Source: Streptomyces alboflavus (GTDB lineage Bacteria > Actinomycetota > Actinomycetes > Streptomycetales > Streptomycetaceae). Taken from it: DNA of 64,000 nt. The notes beneath the pieces are model-generated. The model did no database searches. It was not told where the DNA came from and was given only the letters and a program-made list of their open reading frames with translations. Shown in pieces: positions 25,879 through 34,379 of this stretch; within the stretch, counting starts at the first letter, position 1; each line of letters begins with the position of its first letter. A program made the translations under genes and the position numbers. Location of the stretch: the NCBI RefSeq assembly GCF_000716675.1, contig NZ_JNXT01000033.1, positions 25,404 to 89,403 of the forward strand, read 5' to 3'.

Positions 25879-26661
25879 TCACATCTGGCCCGGCTCCTGG
25901 AGGACGGCGAAAGCGGCGCCCTGGTTGTCCACCAGGGTGCAGATGCGGCCGTACGGCGTGTCCTGCGGCTCGTCGCGCACGCGGCCCCCGAGGTGGCGGG
26001 CGGTGGCGGCGGCCGCGTCGCAGTCGGCGACGACGAAGTAGTTGAGGAAGTGCGGGGGCATCTCGGCGGGGAAGGACCCGCCCATCAGCGCCCGGCCGCC
26101 GATCGCGGTCTCGGGCCCCGGCCGCGCCCCGGCGGGCGACCAGATCCGGAAGTCCTCGCCCGCGTCGTCCAGATCCTGGCCCCCGTAGCCGAAGACGCCC
26201 TCGTAGAAGGGGTCGACCGTCTCCTTGGCCCGGGCGTACACCTCGGTCCAGCAGAAGGCGCCGGGCTCACGCTGAACCCCGAAGCCCACGTGCGTGCCCG
26301 CCTGCCAGAGGCCGAAGACGGCGCCCTCGGGGTCGGCCGCGAGCCCCGTCGTGCCGAACGGCCCGACCGGCATCGGGTCCATGATCATCTGCCCTCCCGC
26401 ACCCTTGATCCGCGCGGCGAGGGCGGCCGCGTCCGGCGTCGCCAGGTAGACCGTCCAGGACGTGGGCATGCGCCCGTCCGGCTTGGGGGCGAGCGCGGCG
26501 ACGGGCTCACCGGCGAGGAACGCCTGGGTGTAGTTCCCGTACTCCGCTCCGGCGCCGTCGTCGAAGGTCCAGCCGAAGAGCTCGCCGTAGAAGCGCTTGC
26601 CGCCCTCGACGTCGGGGAGCATCGCGTCCACCCAGCAGGGGACGCCTTCCGCGAATTCCAT
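25879..26661 (-). CDS. Two-module VOC family protein
   Basis: A 260-aa protein made of two glyoxalase-like modules: MEFAEGVPCWVDAMLPDVEGGKRFYGELFGWTF, then from about residue 125 GAFCWTEVYARAKETVDPFYEGVFGY. This is the common CFP-30/VOC duplicated type of Streptomyces. The substrate is unknown. It is divergent from the TetR gene across a 328-bp region. Confidence 0.88.
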   Translation of the reverse strand: MEFAEGVPCWVDAMLPDVEGGKRFYGELFGWTFDDGAGAEYGNYTQAFLAGEPVAALAPKPDGRMPTSWTVYLATPDAAALAARIKGAGGQMIMDPMPVGPFGTTGLAADPEGAVFGLWQAGTHVGFGVQREPGAFCWTEVYARAKETVDPFYEGVFGYGGQDLDDAGEDFRIWSPAGARPGPETAIGGRALMGGSFPAEMPPHFLNYFVVADCDAAAATARHLGGRVRDEPQDTPYGRICTLVDNQGAAFAVLQEPGQM

Positions 26662-26989
26662 GAGCCCGTTCCCTCGATTCGCCCGCGGAGGGCCGCCCTG
26701 TGGCCTCCGTCACAGTCAAGCTAGCCGCACGCCGACGGGCCCGCAGCACTTCGATTCGAACACTTGGCCAATTCCGGCACGGCGGCCGAGCGGCCGGAGC
26801 CGGGCGGCCACGCACTCCTGGACGATCATTTCCGGCCGGAGCGCGGCACCCGCCCCGGGCGCCCCCACCCCGCTCCCCACCCCCCTCCCGTCACCCCAGT
26901 GCACCCCTCCGACACCCCTCTGGCACCCCTTCAACCCCATTTGCACTCGGCCGAATCGCGCTCCGATCACCCCTCGGTAAGCTGACGGC
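26662..26989. other. Divergent control region between VOC and TetR genes
   Basis: 328 bp without a gene. It holds an imperfect palindrome TTCGATTCGAA near 26750. Just before the TetR start, GCTGACGGCATGACAGG (26981-26997) matches the left half and 4 of 6 right-half bases of the window-wide operator. C-rich sequence fills most of the rest. Confidence 0.5.
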
Positions 26990-27637
26990 ATGACAGGACA
27001 GGTACGTACCGTCGACGGCCGTGTGGCCGGTCGGCGTGGTCAGGCGACACGTCAGAAACTGCTCGACTGCCTGAGCGAGATGCTCAGCTCCTCGCCCTAC
27101 CGGGACGTCAAAGTCATCGACGTCGCCCGGAAGGCGGGCACTTCACCGGCGACGTTCTACCAGTACTTCCCGGACGTCGAGGGCGCCGTCCTGGAGATCG
27201 CCGAGCAAATGGCCGCCGAGGGCGCGCAGTTGACGCAGCTCCTGGAGGGCCGCTCCTGGGTCGGCAAGGCCGCCCTGCAGACCTCGCAGGACCTGGTCGA
27301 CGGGTTCCTCGACTTCTGGCGGAAGAACGACGCGATCCTCCGGGTGGTCGACCTCGGCGCGGCCGAGGGCGACAAGCGGTTCTACAAAATCCGGATGAAG
27401 ATCCTCAATTCGGTGAACAACTCCCTTACGGACACCGTCAAGGAGCTCCAGTCCAAGGGCAAGGTCGACAAGGACGTGAGCCCGGCGGCGATGGCCGGCT
27501 CCCTGGTCGCGATGCTCGCCGCGGTCGCCTCGCACCAGCGCGGCTTCCAGACCTGGGGCGTCAAGCAGGCGGAACTGAAGCCGAACCTCGCGCTGTTGGT
27601 GCACCTGGGCGTGACGGGCAAGAAGCCGACGAAGTAG
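26990..27637 (+). CDS. TetR family transcriptional regulator
   Basis: A 215-aa one-component repressor. The N-terminal HTH is canonical: RRGQATRQKLLDCLSEMLSS..., DVARKAGTSPATFYQYFPDVEGAVLEI (about 15-65). The C-terminal ligand domain runs to KKPTK. It has the length and helix pattern of TetR proteins that control lipid catabolism. It is the only TetR gene in the window, and a degenerate copy of the operator overlaps its start. It is therefore a candidate, not a proven, regulator of the 14-site regulon. A perfect terminator follows. Confidence 0.92.
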   Translation: MTGQVRTVDGRVAGRRGQATRQKLLDCLSEMLSSSPYRDVKVIDVARKAGTSPATFYQYFPDVEGAVLEIAEQMAAEGAQLTQLLEGRSWVGKAALQTSQDLVDGFLDFWRKNDAILRVVDLGAAEGDKRFYKIRMKILNSVNNSLTDTVKELQSKGKVDKDVSPAAMAGSLVAMLAAVASHQRGFQTWGVKQAELKPNLALLVHLGVTGKKPTK

Positions 27638-27662
27638 GCGCCCGGCACCGGAGTCCTGTCAC

Positions 27663-27699
27663 CACGGCGGCGGATCACTGTCTGTGATCCGCCGCCGTG
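27663..27699. terminator. Strong bidirectional terminator
   Basis: A perfect 16-bp stem, CACGGCGGCGGATCAC (27663-27678) with 27684-27699, 5-nt loop, between the convergent TetR and Ddn-like genes. Confidence 0.9.
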
Positions 27700-27809
27700 C
27701 TCTCCGCATGACCCCGCCGCGACGACTCTCCGCATGACCCGCCGCCGTGCTCCCGCATGACCCGGTGCGACCCGGCCCGGCCCTCCCCGCGTGCCCCCGT
27801 TCGGGTGCG

Positions 27810-28286
27810 CTACCTCCGTTCCAGCCGGAACAGCCGGATCTCCCGCTCCACCCGCGCCTGGTACGTCGCGTACGGCGGCCAGAACGCCAGCGCCGTCTCC
27901 CAGGCCGCAGCCCGCTCCGCCCCCGCCAACAGCCGTGCCCGCACCGGGATGTCGACCCCGCGCCAGTTGATCGAGGCGTCCGGACCCGCCAGCAGGTTCG
28001 CGGTCCACGCCGGATGCGCGGGCCGCCCGAAGTTCGACCCGACCAGCAGCCAGCTCCCGCCCTCCTCCGGCACGCACGCCAGCGGAGTACGCCGGTCGAG
28101 CCCGCTCCGCGCACCCCGCACCGTCAAGATCACACCGGGCAGCATCCGGGCGCTGAGCAGCACCTTTCCGCGCGTGAGCCGGTGCACACCCCGATCCATG
28201 GCGGGCACGACCCGAGGGGCCACACGGGCGAAGGCCCGGGTCGCGGACACCTTGCGCATCAGACGCAGCCCGACCCCGGCGGCCAT
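27810..28286 (-). CDS. Nitroreductase/deazaflavin-dependent (Ddn-like) protein
   Basis: A 158-aa protein starting at ATG 28286 (MAAGVGLRLMRKVSATRAFA), overlapping the stop of the upstream acyl-CoA dehydrogenase by one base. The split-barrel core VILTVRGARSGLDRRTPLACVPEEGGSWLLVGSNFGRPAHPAWTANL is diagnostic of the F420-binding Ddn family. It probably reduces an enone or quinone-like bond with F420H2, or serves a related role in the pathway of its operon partner. Confidence 0.88.
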   Translation of the reverse strand: MAAGVGLRLMRKVSATRAFARVAPRVVPAMDRGVHRLTRGKVLLSARMLPGVILTVRGARSGLDRRTPLACVPEEGGSWLLVGSNFGRPAHPAWTANLLAGPDASINWRGVDIPVRARLLAGAERAAAWETALAFWPPYATYQARVEREIRLFRLERR

Positions 28287-29656
28287 CAGCGGCCCGCCCC
28301 GCCGGCCGACCGCCCCGGGCCCGCCCCGACCACCCGAACGGCGGGCGCGCCCCGCTCCGGCGCACGCGCGGCCGCCGCCCCCTCTGCCCGGTCCGCCCCC
28401 TCCCCCGCGAACAACCCGGCGCGCTCGGCCGCGTGCGCCCGCAGCCGGTGCACCGGCCCGAACAGCAGCTCGTCCCCGGACGCCCGCTTGAGGTAGAGGT
28501 GGGCGTCGTGCTCCCAGGTGAAGCCGATGCCGCCGTGCAGCTGGACGGCCTCGGCAGCGGCGGTGCGCAGGGCTTCGAGACCCTGCGCGAGGGCGAGCCC
28601 ACCGGCCCGCTCGCCGCCCTCGCCGCCCTCGCCGTCCCCGTCGACCCTGCCGTCCCCGCTGCGGGCATCCGCCGCCCACGCCGCGTAGTACGCCGCCGAC
28701 CTGGCCGCCTGCACCCGTACGTACACGTCGGCGAGCCGGTGCTTCACGGCCTGGAAGGAGCCGATCGCGCGCCCGAACTGCTCGCGCTCCTTGACATAGG
28801 AGACGGTGCGGGCGAGCGCGCGGTCGGCGGCGCCGACGGCCTCGGCGGCGAGCAGGACGGCGACGCGCTCGCCGGTCCCGGCCAGCGCGGCCCCCACGTC
28901 CGGACCCGTGCCCGCTTCCGCGTCGCCCAGCAACTCGCCCTCCACGTCCCGCAGTTCGAGCAGGGCGCGCGGCCGGGTCTCGTCGAGCGCGGTCTGCCGG
29001 ACGCGTACGAGACCGGGGGCGTCACCGCGTACGAGGAAGAGCAGCGCACGCGACCGGGCGAACCCGCCGGTGTGCGCGGCGACGAGGAGCAGCTCCGCAC
29101 TGTGGCCGTCGAGGACCTGGTCGACCTGTCCGTAGAGGCGCCAGACGCCGTCGGCCGTCCGCGCCTGCACGCCGCCCGCGCGGCCGCCGCCCGCCCAGTG
29201 GTCGCGGTGGGCCCGGTGGTCGCGGTCGTCTTCGTGGTCGCCGACGAGGCCGAGGGCGGTGGCGAGTGCGGCGCCGGGGACGGCGAGGGCGGCGGTCAGC
29301 TCGCCGGTGGCGACGCGGGGCAGCAGCTCGGCGTGGCGGCGGGGGGTGCCGAGGGCGAGCAGCAGCGGCGTGGCGAGACCGGCGGTGGCGATGAGCGGTG
29401 AGGGGGCGAGGCCCTGGCCCAGCTCCTCGCAGGCCAGGGCGAGTTCGAGGGTGCCGCAGCCGGTGCCGCCGTGCCGCTCGGGCAGGGCGAGGCCGGGCAG
29501 GCCGAGCTGTCCGGCGAGGGCGGCCCACAGCCCGGCGTCGTACCCGGCGGGGGTGCGGACGGCGGCCTTGACGTCGTCGGGGCCGCAGCGTTTGGTGACG
29601 ATCTCGCGCAGGGTGCGGCGGATCTCGTCCTGTTCCGCGGTGAGGGCGGCGTCCAT
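28286..29656 (-). CDS. Acyl-CoA dehydrogenase
   Basis: A 456-aa FAD enzyme starting at ATG 29656 (MDAALTAEQDEIRRTLREIV). The helical N-domain, a beta middle domain, and the C-domain with TVSYVKEREQFGRAIGSFQAVKHRLADVYV and AVQLHGGIGFTWEHDAHLYLKRA are all present. Two oddities: an Asp/His/Arg-rich insert (HEDDRDHRAHRDHWAGGG, about 160-180) in the middle domain, and a long Ala-rich C-terminal tail. The usual catalytic Glu position is not obvious, which fits the non-catalytic or paired subunits of alpha2beta2 dehydrogenases. Divergent from the thiolase-like gene with two operators between. Confidence 0.9.
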   Translation of the reverse strand: MDAALTAEQDEIRRTLREIVTKRCGPDDVKAAVRTPAGYDAGLWAALAGQLGLPGLALPERHGGTGCGTLELALACEELGQGLAPSPLIATAGLATPLLLALGTPRRHAELLPRVATGELTAALAVPGAALATALGLVGDHEDDRDHRAHRDHWAGGGRAGGVQARTADGVWRLYGQVDQVLDGHSAELLLVAAHTGGFARSRALLFLVRGDAPGLVRVRQTALDETRPRALLELRDVEGELLGDAEAGTGPDVGAALAGTGERVAVLLAAEAVGAADRALARTVSYVKEREQFGRAIGSFQAVKHRLADVYVRVQAARSAAYYAAWAADARSGDGRVDGDGEGGEGGERAGGLALAQGLEALRTAAAEAVQLHGGIGFTWEHDAHLYLKRASGDELLFGPVHRLRAHAAERAGLFAGEGADRAEGAAAARAPERGAPAVRVVGAGPGRSAGGAGR

Positions 29657-29691
29657 CGGCGGGCTCCTCTCCAGGGCCCAGCGGACCCGGA

Positions 29692-29708
29692 TCTGACGAA
29701 CCGTCACA
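29692..29708. promoter_or_regulatory. CTGACG/CGTCAG palindromic operator 6
   Basis: TCTGACGAACCGTCACA, one mismatch in the right arm, 35 bp before the acyl-CoA dehydrogenase start. Confidence 0.8.
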
Positions 29709-29784
29709 TACATTGACGGGCCGACATGCTAGGACTCCGGGGCGTGGTTGCCCAGGGCCGTGCGCCCTCCCGCGCGACGCGAGA

Positions 29785-29801
29785 TCTGATGTACCGTCAG
29801 C
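29785..29801. promoter_or_regulatory. CTGACG/CGTCAG palindromic operator 7
   Basis: TCTGATGTACCGTCAGC, 3 bp before the thiolase-like start codon, so it would also cover the ribosome-binding site. Confidence 0.75.
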
Positions 29802-29804
29802 TCC

Positions 29805-31067
29805 ATGGCCGCTGACGCTGGTGCACGTGGTTCCGGAGGCTCGCGCAGGGCCGTTCGCAGGGGTGGTTCGGGAGGTGCGCGCGGCTTCGCGGGCGGGCGA
29901 GGCCCCGGACGCCGGAAGGTCGCCGTCGTAGGGGTGGCGCTCTCGGACTGCGGGCGGGTCGACGACGCGACGGCGTACGCGCTGCACGCGCAGGCGGCCC
30001 GGCGCGCGCTCGCGGACTCCGGGCTCGGCCGTGAGGTCGTCGACGGGATCGCGTCGGCGGGCCTCGGGACGCTCGCGCCCGTGGAGGTGGCCGAGTATCT
30101 GGGCCTGCGGCCCCGCTGGGTGGACTCCACGTCCGTGGGCGGCGCGACCTGGGAGGTCATGGCGGCGCACGCGGCCGACGCGATCGCCGCGGGGCACGCC
30201 GACGCCGTCCTGCTCGTGTACGGCTCCACGGCCCGCGCCGACCTCAAGGCGCGGCGGCGCACGGCGAACCTGTCGTTCGGCGCGCGCGGCCCGCTCCAGT
30301 TCGAGGTCCCCTACGGGCACACCCTGGTCGCCAAGTACGCGATGGCGGCGCGCCGCCACATGCACGAGTACGGGACGACCCTTGAGCAGTTGGCGCAGGT
30401 CGCCGTGCAGGCGCGGGCGAACGCGGCGACGAACCCCGAGGCGATGTACCGCGAGCCGATCACCGTGGACGACGTCCTGACCGGCCCGATGATCGCGGAC
30501 CCCTTCACCAAGCTGCACTGCTGCCTGCGCTCCGACGGCGGCTGCGCGGTGCTGCTCGCCGCCGAGGAGTACGTGGCGGACTGCGCGTCCACGCCGGTGT
30601 GGGTCCTCGGCTCCGGCGAGCACGTCTCGCACACCACGATGTCCGAGTGGGAGGACTTCACGGTGTCCCCGGCGGCGGTCAGCGGGCGGCTCGCCTTCGA
30701 ACGGGCCGGCGTCGGCCCGGCGGACGTGGACATCGCCGAGATCTACGACGCCTTCACGTACATGACCCTGGTGACCCTGGAGGACCTGGGCTTCTGCGCC
30801 AAGGGCGAGGGGGGCGCGTTCGTGGAGAAGGGCCGCCTCCTGCGGGACGGCGAGCTGCCGACCAACACCGACGGCGGCGGCCTCTCCGCCCAGCACCCCG
30901 GGATGCGGGGCCTGTTCCTGATCGTGGAGGCGGTACGGCAGCTGCGCGGCGACGCGGGCGAGGCACGGCAGGTGCGGCGGGGCGGGGGGCGGCTGCCGGA
31001 GGTGGCGGTGGTGTCGGGGACGGGTGGGTGGTTCTGCTCTTCGGGGACGGTGGTGTTGGGGAGGTAG
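29805..31067 (+). CDS. Thiolase-fold lipid-transfer protein lacking the nucleophile Cys
   Basis: A 420-aa protein with a basic Gly/Arg tail (1-35) and then a thiolase fold: RKVAVVGVALSDCGR, VDIAEIYDAFTYMTLVTLEDLGFCAKGEGGAFVE and PTNTDGGGLSAQHPGMRG. At the turn where thiolases carry the nucleophilic Cys it reads STSVGGATWEVM. This is like Ltp2-type retro-aldolases, which work without that Cys. No DUF35 gene is adjacent; the orphan DUF35 gene at 35.7 kb could supply the partner. Confidence 0.88.
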   Translation: MAADAGARGSGGSRRAVRRGGSGGARGFAGGRGPGRRKVAVVGVALSDCGRVDDATAYALHAQAARRALADSGLGREVVDGIASAGLGTLAPVEVAEYLGLRPRWVDSTSVGGATWEVMAAHAADAIAAGHADAVLLVYGSTARADLKARRRTANLSFGARGPLQFEVPYGHTLVAKYAMAARRHMHEYGTTLEQLAQVAVQARANAATNPEAMYREPITVDDVLTGPMIADPFTKLHCCLRSDGGCAVLLAAEEYVADCASTPVWVLGSGEHVSHTTMSEWEDFTVSPAAVSGRLAFERAGVGPADVDIAEIYDAFTYMTLVTLEDLGFCAKGEGGAFVEKGRLLRDGELPTNTDGGGLSAQHPGMRGLFLIVEAVRQLRGDAGEARQVRRGGGRLPEVAVVSGTGGWFCSSGTVVLGR

Positions 31068-31114
31068 GTGGGGTGGGGTACGCCGGTGGGGGGCGTGCGT
31101 CTGGCGTGGTCCGT

Positions 31115-31186
31115 AGGTCGGCCGGGGCCCACAGGTCGGCCGGGGCCCGCAGGTCGGCCGGGGCCCGCAGGTCGGCCGGGGCCCGT
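31115..31186 (+). repeat. 18-bp tandem repeat, four copies
   Basis: Unit AGGTCGGCCGGGGCCCGC repeated four times with one change, in the gap between the thiolase-like and serine hydrolase genes. No coding role is seen. Confidence 0.85.
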
Positions 31187-31273
31187 GCAATTCCCTTGCC
31201 CTAAGGGGTGTTTCAGGGTCGGGTCAGGGCTGTCCCTGATCACTGCGGGGGCGGATCGGCGGAGCCTTGAGGC

Positions 31274-32593
31274 ATGGCTGCTTCTCCTGTTGGTCCGTGT
31301 TCCTCGTCCGCTCCTCCCCCGACGTCCGCTCCTCCCCCGACCGCTTCCCCGTCCGCAGCGGGGCTCCGGCCCTCCCGCAGAGCCCTCGTCCGGGGCGCGG
31401 TCGCCGGGGGCGTGCTCGCGGCGACGGCCGGGACGGCGGTGACGGGATCGGCCTTCGCGGCCGGGCGGACGGGGCGGGCCCCGCGTGGGGGTGGGGACCT
31501 GGCGCCGCTGGACCCGGCGGCGCTGCGGGCGGCCATAGCGGACCTGTCCCACCCGAGGGCCACGGCGGCGCACTTGCGTGTGGCCGACACGGGAGCGGCG
31601 GGCGGAGCAAGGGGCTCGGGCACTTCCTGGTACGGGACTTCGGGCGTCGCCGACCTCACGACGGGCCGGAAGGTGGGCCGCCACGACCGCTTCCGGATCG
31701 GCAGCATCACGAAGGTGTTCGTGGCGACGGTCGTGCTGCAACTGGCGCACGAGGGCAGAGTCCACCTGCACGCGCCGGTCCAGCGCTACCTGCCGGGCCT
31801 GCTCCCCGACACATACGCGCCGGTGCGGATCACGCACCTCCTGACGCACACCAGCGGCCTGCCGAGCGAGAGCGGCCCGGACGTTCCTGACCTGTCCACG
31901 CCGGAGGCGACAGACGCGCACCGCCACGACCGCTGGACCCCGGAGCGCCTGCTCGCGACGGTCACGCGCGAGCCCCGGACGAAGTTCCGCCCGGGCAGCG
32001 CGCAGGAGTACCGCGGCATGAACTACGTCCTCCTGGCCCTGCTGATCCGCGAACTCACGGGCCGCTCGCACGGAGCGGAGATCCACCGCCGCGTCGCCCG
32101 TCCCCTGGGCCTGACGGAGGTCACGTCGCCGGGCCACGACCCCCGCGTCCACGGCCCGCACGTCCGTGGCTACTTGAAGATGGCCGACGGCCGCCTCAAG
32201 GACTTCACCGAGTACGACCAGTCCTACTCGTGGGGCGAGGGCGAGCTGATATCCACCGGCGACGACCTGGACCGCTTCCTGGCCGCGCTGTTCGCGGGCC
32301 GCCTGCTCCCGCCGCACCTGCTCCGGCTCATGCACACGCTGCCGCCGAAAGAGGTGCGGATGCTGGACGGCTCCCCGGCGAGGTACGGCGCGGGCCTGCA
32401 GACGGCCACCGTCAACGGCGTGGAGCTGTGGGGCAAGACGGGCGAGCAGTACGGCTACGCGTCGGCGGCGTTCTCGACGGTGGACGGCCGGCGCAGGTTC
32501 GTCCTGGCGTACAACCCCGTCGAGGCGAGCGCGGCCGGGCAGCCGACGATGACGCAGCGGGTCGCGGAGGTGGTGACGCGGCGCCGTGCGTGA
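31274..32593 (+). CDS. Exported class C-type serine hydrolase (beta-lactamase/DD-peptidase fold)
   Basis: A 439-aa protein with a long N-terminus and a Tat-like signal (PSRRALVRGAVAGGVLAATA, about 33-60). The SxxK motif is SITK at 144-147, THTSGL follows, and the KTG box is GKTGEQYG. The YxN motif position reads EYRGMNY, so the Asn of the usual YSN is absent. Such enzymes cut peptidoglycan stem peptides, esters or beta-lactams. The missing Asn may shift activity toward esterase function. It has a hairpin at its 3' end. Confidence 0.88.
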   Translation: MAASPVGPCSSSAPPPTSAPPPTASPSAAGLRPSRRALVRGAVAGGVLAATAGTAVTGSAFAAGRTGRAPRGGGDLAPLDPAALRAAIADLSHPRATAAHLRVADTGAAGGARGSGTSWYGTSGVADLTTGRKVGRHDRFRIGSITKVFVATVVLQLAHEGRVHLHAPVQRYLPGLLPDTYAPVRITHLLTHTSGLPSESGPDVPDLSTPEATDAHRHDRWTPERLLATVTREPRTKFRPGSAQEYRGMNYVLLALLIRELTGRSHGAEIHRRVARPLGLTEVTSPGHDPRVHGPHVRGYLKMADGRLKDFTEYDQSYSWGEGELISTGDDLDRFLAALFAGRLLPPHLLRLMHTLPPKEVRMLDGSPARYGAGLQTATVNGVELWGKTGEQYGYASAAFSTVDGRRRFVLAYNPVEASAAGQPTMTQRVAEVVTRRRA

Positions 32594-32609
32594 GGGAGCC
32601 CCCGCTCCC
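32594..32609. terminator. Short hairpin between convergent genes
   Basis: GGGAGC (32594-32599), CCCC loop, GCTCCC (32604-32609), directly after the serine hydrolase stop. Confidence 0.5.
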
Positions 32610-32629
32610 CCACACACGTCCGGGACGGG

Positions 32630-33475
32630 TCAGTCCTGGTGGAGTTCGTTGCGGCCGGAGCCGCCCTTGAGCGTGTCGGTGCCGGTGCCGCCCCACAGGA
32701 CGTCGTCGCCGCTGTTGCCCCAGAGCGTGTCGTTGCCGGCCTCGCCGTACAGCTTGTCGTTGCCCTTGCCGCCGTAGAGGGTGTCGGCGCCCGACTTGCC
32801 GCGCAGGACGTCGTTGCCGTCGTCGCCGTGCAGGTTGTTCTCCTCGCGGTTGCCGGAGAGCGAGTCGTCGCCGGTGCCGCCGAAGCAGTCCTGGCCGCAG
32901 TTGACGAGGGTGTCGTTCCCGGAGCCGCCGTAGGAGCCGAAGCCCTTGGGACCGCCGCCGCCGTCGAGGTGGTCCTTGCCGGCGTCGCCGTGCAGCATGG
33001 CGTTGGCGGAGCCCTTGAGGCGGTCGTCACCCGTGCCGCCGTGGACCCGGCCCCACGCCTCGCCGTCCGCGGGCAGGGTCGCGGTGTCGTCACGGTCGCC
33101 GAGGTCGACCTGGTAGGTGTCCGAGTCGTCGGAGCCCAGGGGGACTTCGAAGGCACAGCGGACGACGGTGCGGTCGCCCGGCGAGGGGTAGGCGCACTCG
33201 TCCCACTCCGCCGCGGCGGCGCTGATGGTGATGGCGGCGCGGTCGCGGAAGGTGACTTCGTGGTACTGCTCGAACTCGCCGCGGCTGACGATCTTCTCGT
33301 CGACCTTCAGCTGGTTCTTCTGGCCGGGGGTGGCCTTGTAGACGAGTTCGTCGCCGTCGTGGACGACCGCGGCCGAGGTGGCCGGGGCGGCCTGGGCGGC
33401 GGGCGCCGCGAGGGCGGCTCCGCCGAGGGCGAGCACGAGGGAAGCGGTGGCGGTGAGGGTCCTGTAGGTGCGCAT
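32630..33475 (-). CDS. Secreted RTX-like calcium-binding repeat protein
   Basis: A 281-aa protein with a signal peptide (MRTYRTLTATASLVLALGGA, cut near AQAA). Residues about 35-135 form a beta-rich domain. The C-terminal half carries hemolysin-type nonapeptides: GGTGDDRLKG, GGSGNDTLVN, GDDGNDVLRG, GGKGNDKLYG, GEAGNDTLWG, GGTGTDTLKG. These fold into a beta-roll when Ca2+ binds, usually after export. A disulfide-like CGQDC lies between repeats. Role unknown; it could be a wall- or matrix-associated protein. Confidence 0.9.
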   Translation of the reverse strand: MRTYRTLTATASLVLALGGAALAAPAAQAAPATSAAVVHDGDELVYKATPGQKNQLKVDEKIVSRGEFEQYHEVTFRDRAAITISAAAAEWDECAYPSPGDRTVVRCAFEVPLGSDDSDTYQVDLGDRDDTATLPADGEAWGRVHGGTGDDRLKGSANAMLHGDAGKDHLDGGGGPKGFGSYGGSGNDTLVNCGQDCFGGTGDDSLSGNREENNLHGDDGNDVLRGKSGADTLYGGKGNDKLYGEAGNDTLWGNSGDDVLWGGTGTDTLKGGSGRNELHQD

Positions 33476-33659
33476 ACGGAAGTGCCCTTCGGGATGTCGG
33501 TGCGCTGTGGTGCTTTCGGTACATCCCGTTAGACCAGAGGCATATGAAGGGAGTTGTGTAGTTGATCATGAACATAGGCGGTCCACGCCGTTGCCGGGAT
33601 GTGGACGCGGTGGCGGGGCGTGCGGCGGGCACGGGGGCGGGCGGGACGACAATGCCCCT

Positions 33660-34379
33660 ATGACGACACCCACGCCCGAGTCCGAGTCCCCTGCCGCGCC
33701 CGCGTCGGAGTTCAGGCGGCTGCTGCGCGCCCAGAAGGTGTGGGACGTCCGGCTGCCGGAGTTCGAGGAGCTGCTGCCGGGGTTCGACCCCGAGAAGGCG
33801 CCGCCCGCCCCGGTGGGCCTGTTCCACAGCTGGTTCGCGGAGGCCGCGCGGGCGGGTCAGCCGGAGCCGCACACGATGGGCCTGGCGACGGTGGACGCGG
33901 CGGGCGACCCGGACGTGCGGACGGTGATGCTGCACGACGTCGACGACGAGGGCTGGCACTTCGGGACACATGCGACGAGCGTCAAGGGCCGACAGCTCGC
34001 GGCGCACCCGTACGGGGCACTGCACTTCTACTGGCCGGCCCGAGGGCGCCAGGTCAGGGTGCGTGGCCCGGTGCGGACGGCCCCGCACGCCGAGGCCCTG
34101 GCCGACCTGCACGCGAGGTCGGCGGGGGCGCTCGCGGCGGCGCTCGTGGGGCGGCAGAGCGAAGCCCTCACGGCGTACGCGGAGTTGGAGCGGGCCTCGG
34201 ACGCGGCGTGGGAGCGGGCCGCGCGGGAACCGGACGCCGACGCGCCGAGCTGGACGCTGTACGTGCTGACGCCCCAAGAGGTGGAATTCTTCCAGGGTGA
34301 CGCGCGGAGGCGGCATGTGCGGCTGCGCTACCGTGCGGCTGGAAACGGGGGCTGGGCAAGGGAGTTGATGTGGCCGTGA
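33660..34379 (+). CDS. Pyridoxamine 5'-phosphate oxidase-like flavoprotein
   Basis: A 239-aa protein starting at ATG 33660 (MTTPTPESESPAAPASEF). Residues about 50-150 are typical of PNPOx: EPHTMGLATVDAAGDPDVRTVMLHDVD, then THATSVKGRQLAAHPYGALHFYWPARGRQVRVRGPV. The C-terminal dimerisation region ends in RYRAAGNGGWARELMWP. The substrate may be pyridoxine phosphate or another compound, since many actinobacterial members differ from PdxH. The GNAT start overlaps its 3' end. Confidence 0.85.
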   Translation: MTTPTPESESPAAPASEFRRLLRAQKVWDVRLPEFEELLPGFDPEKAPPAPVGLFHSWFAEAARAGQPEPHTMGLATVDAAGDPDVRTVMLHDVDDEGWHFGTHATSVKGRQLAAHPYGALHFYWPARGRQVRVRGPVRTAPHAEALADLHARSAGALAAALVGRQSEALTAYAELERASDAAWERAAREPDADAPSWTLYVLTPQEVEFFQGDARRRHVRLRYRAAGNGGWARELMWP

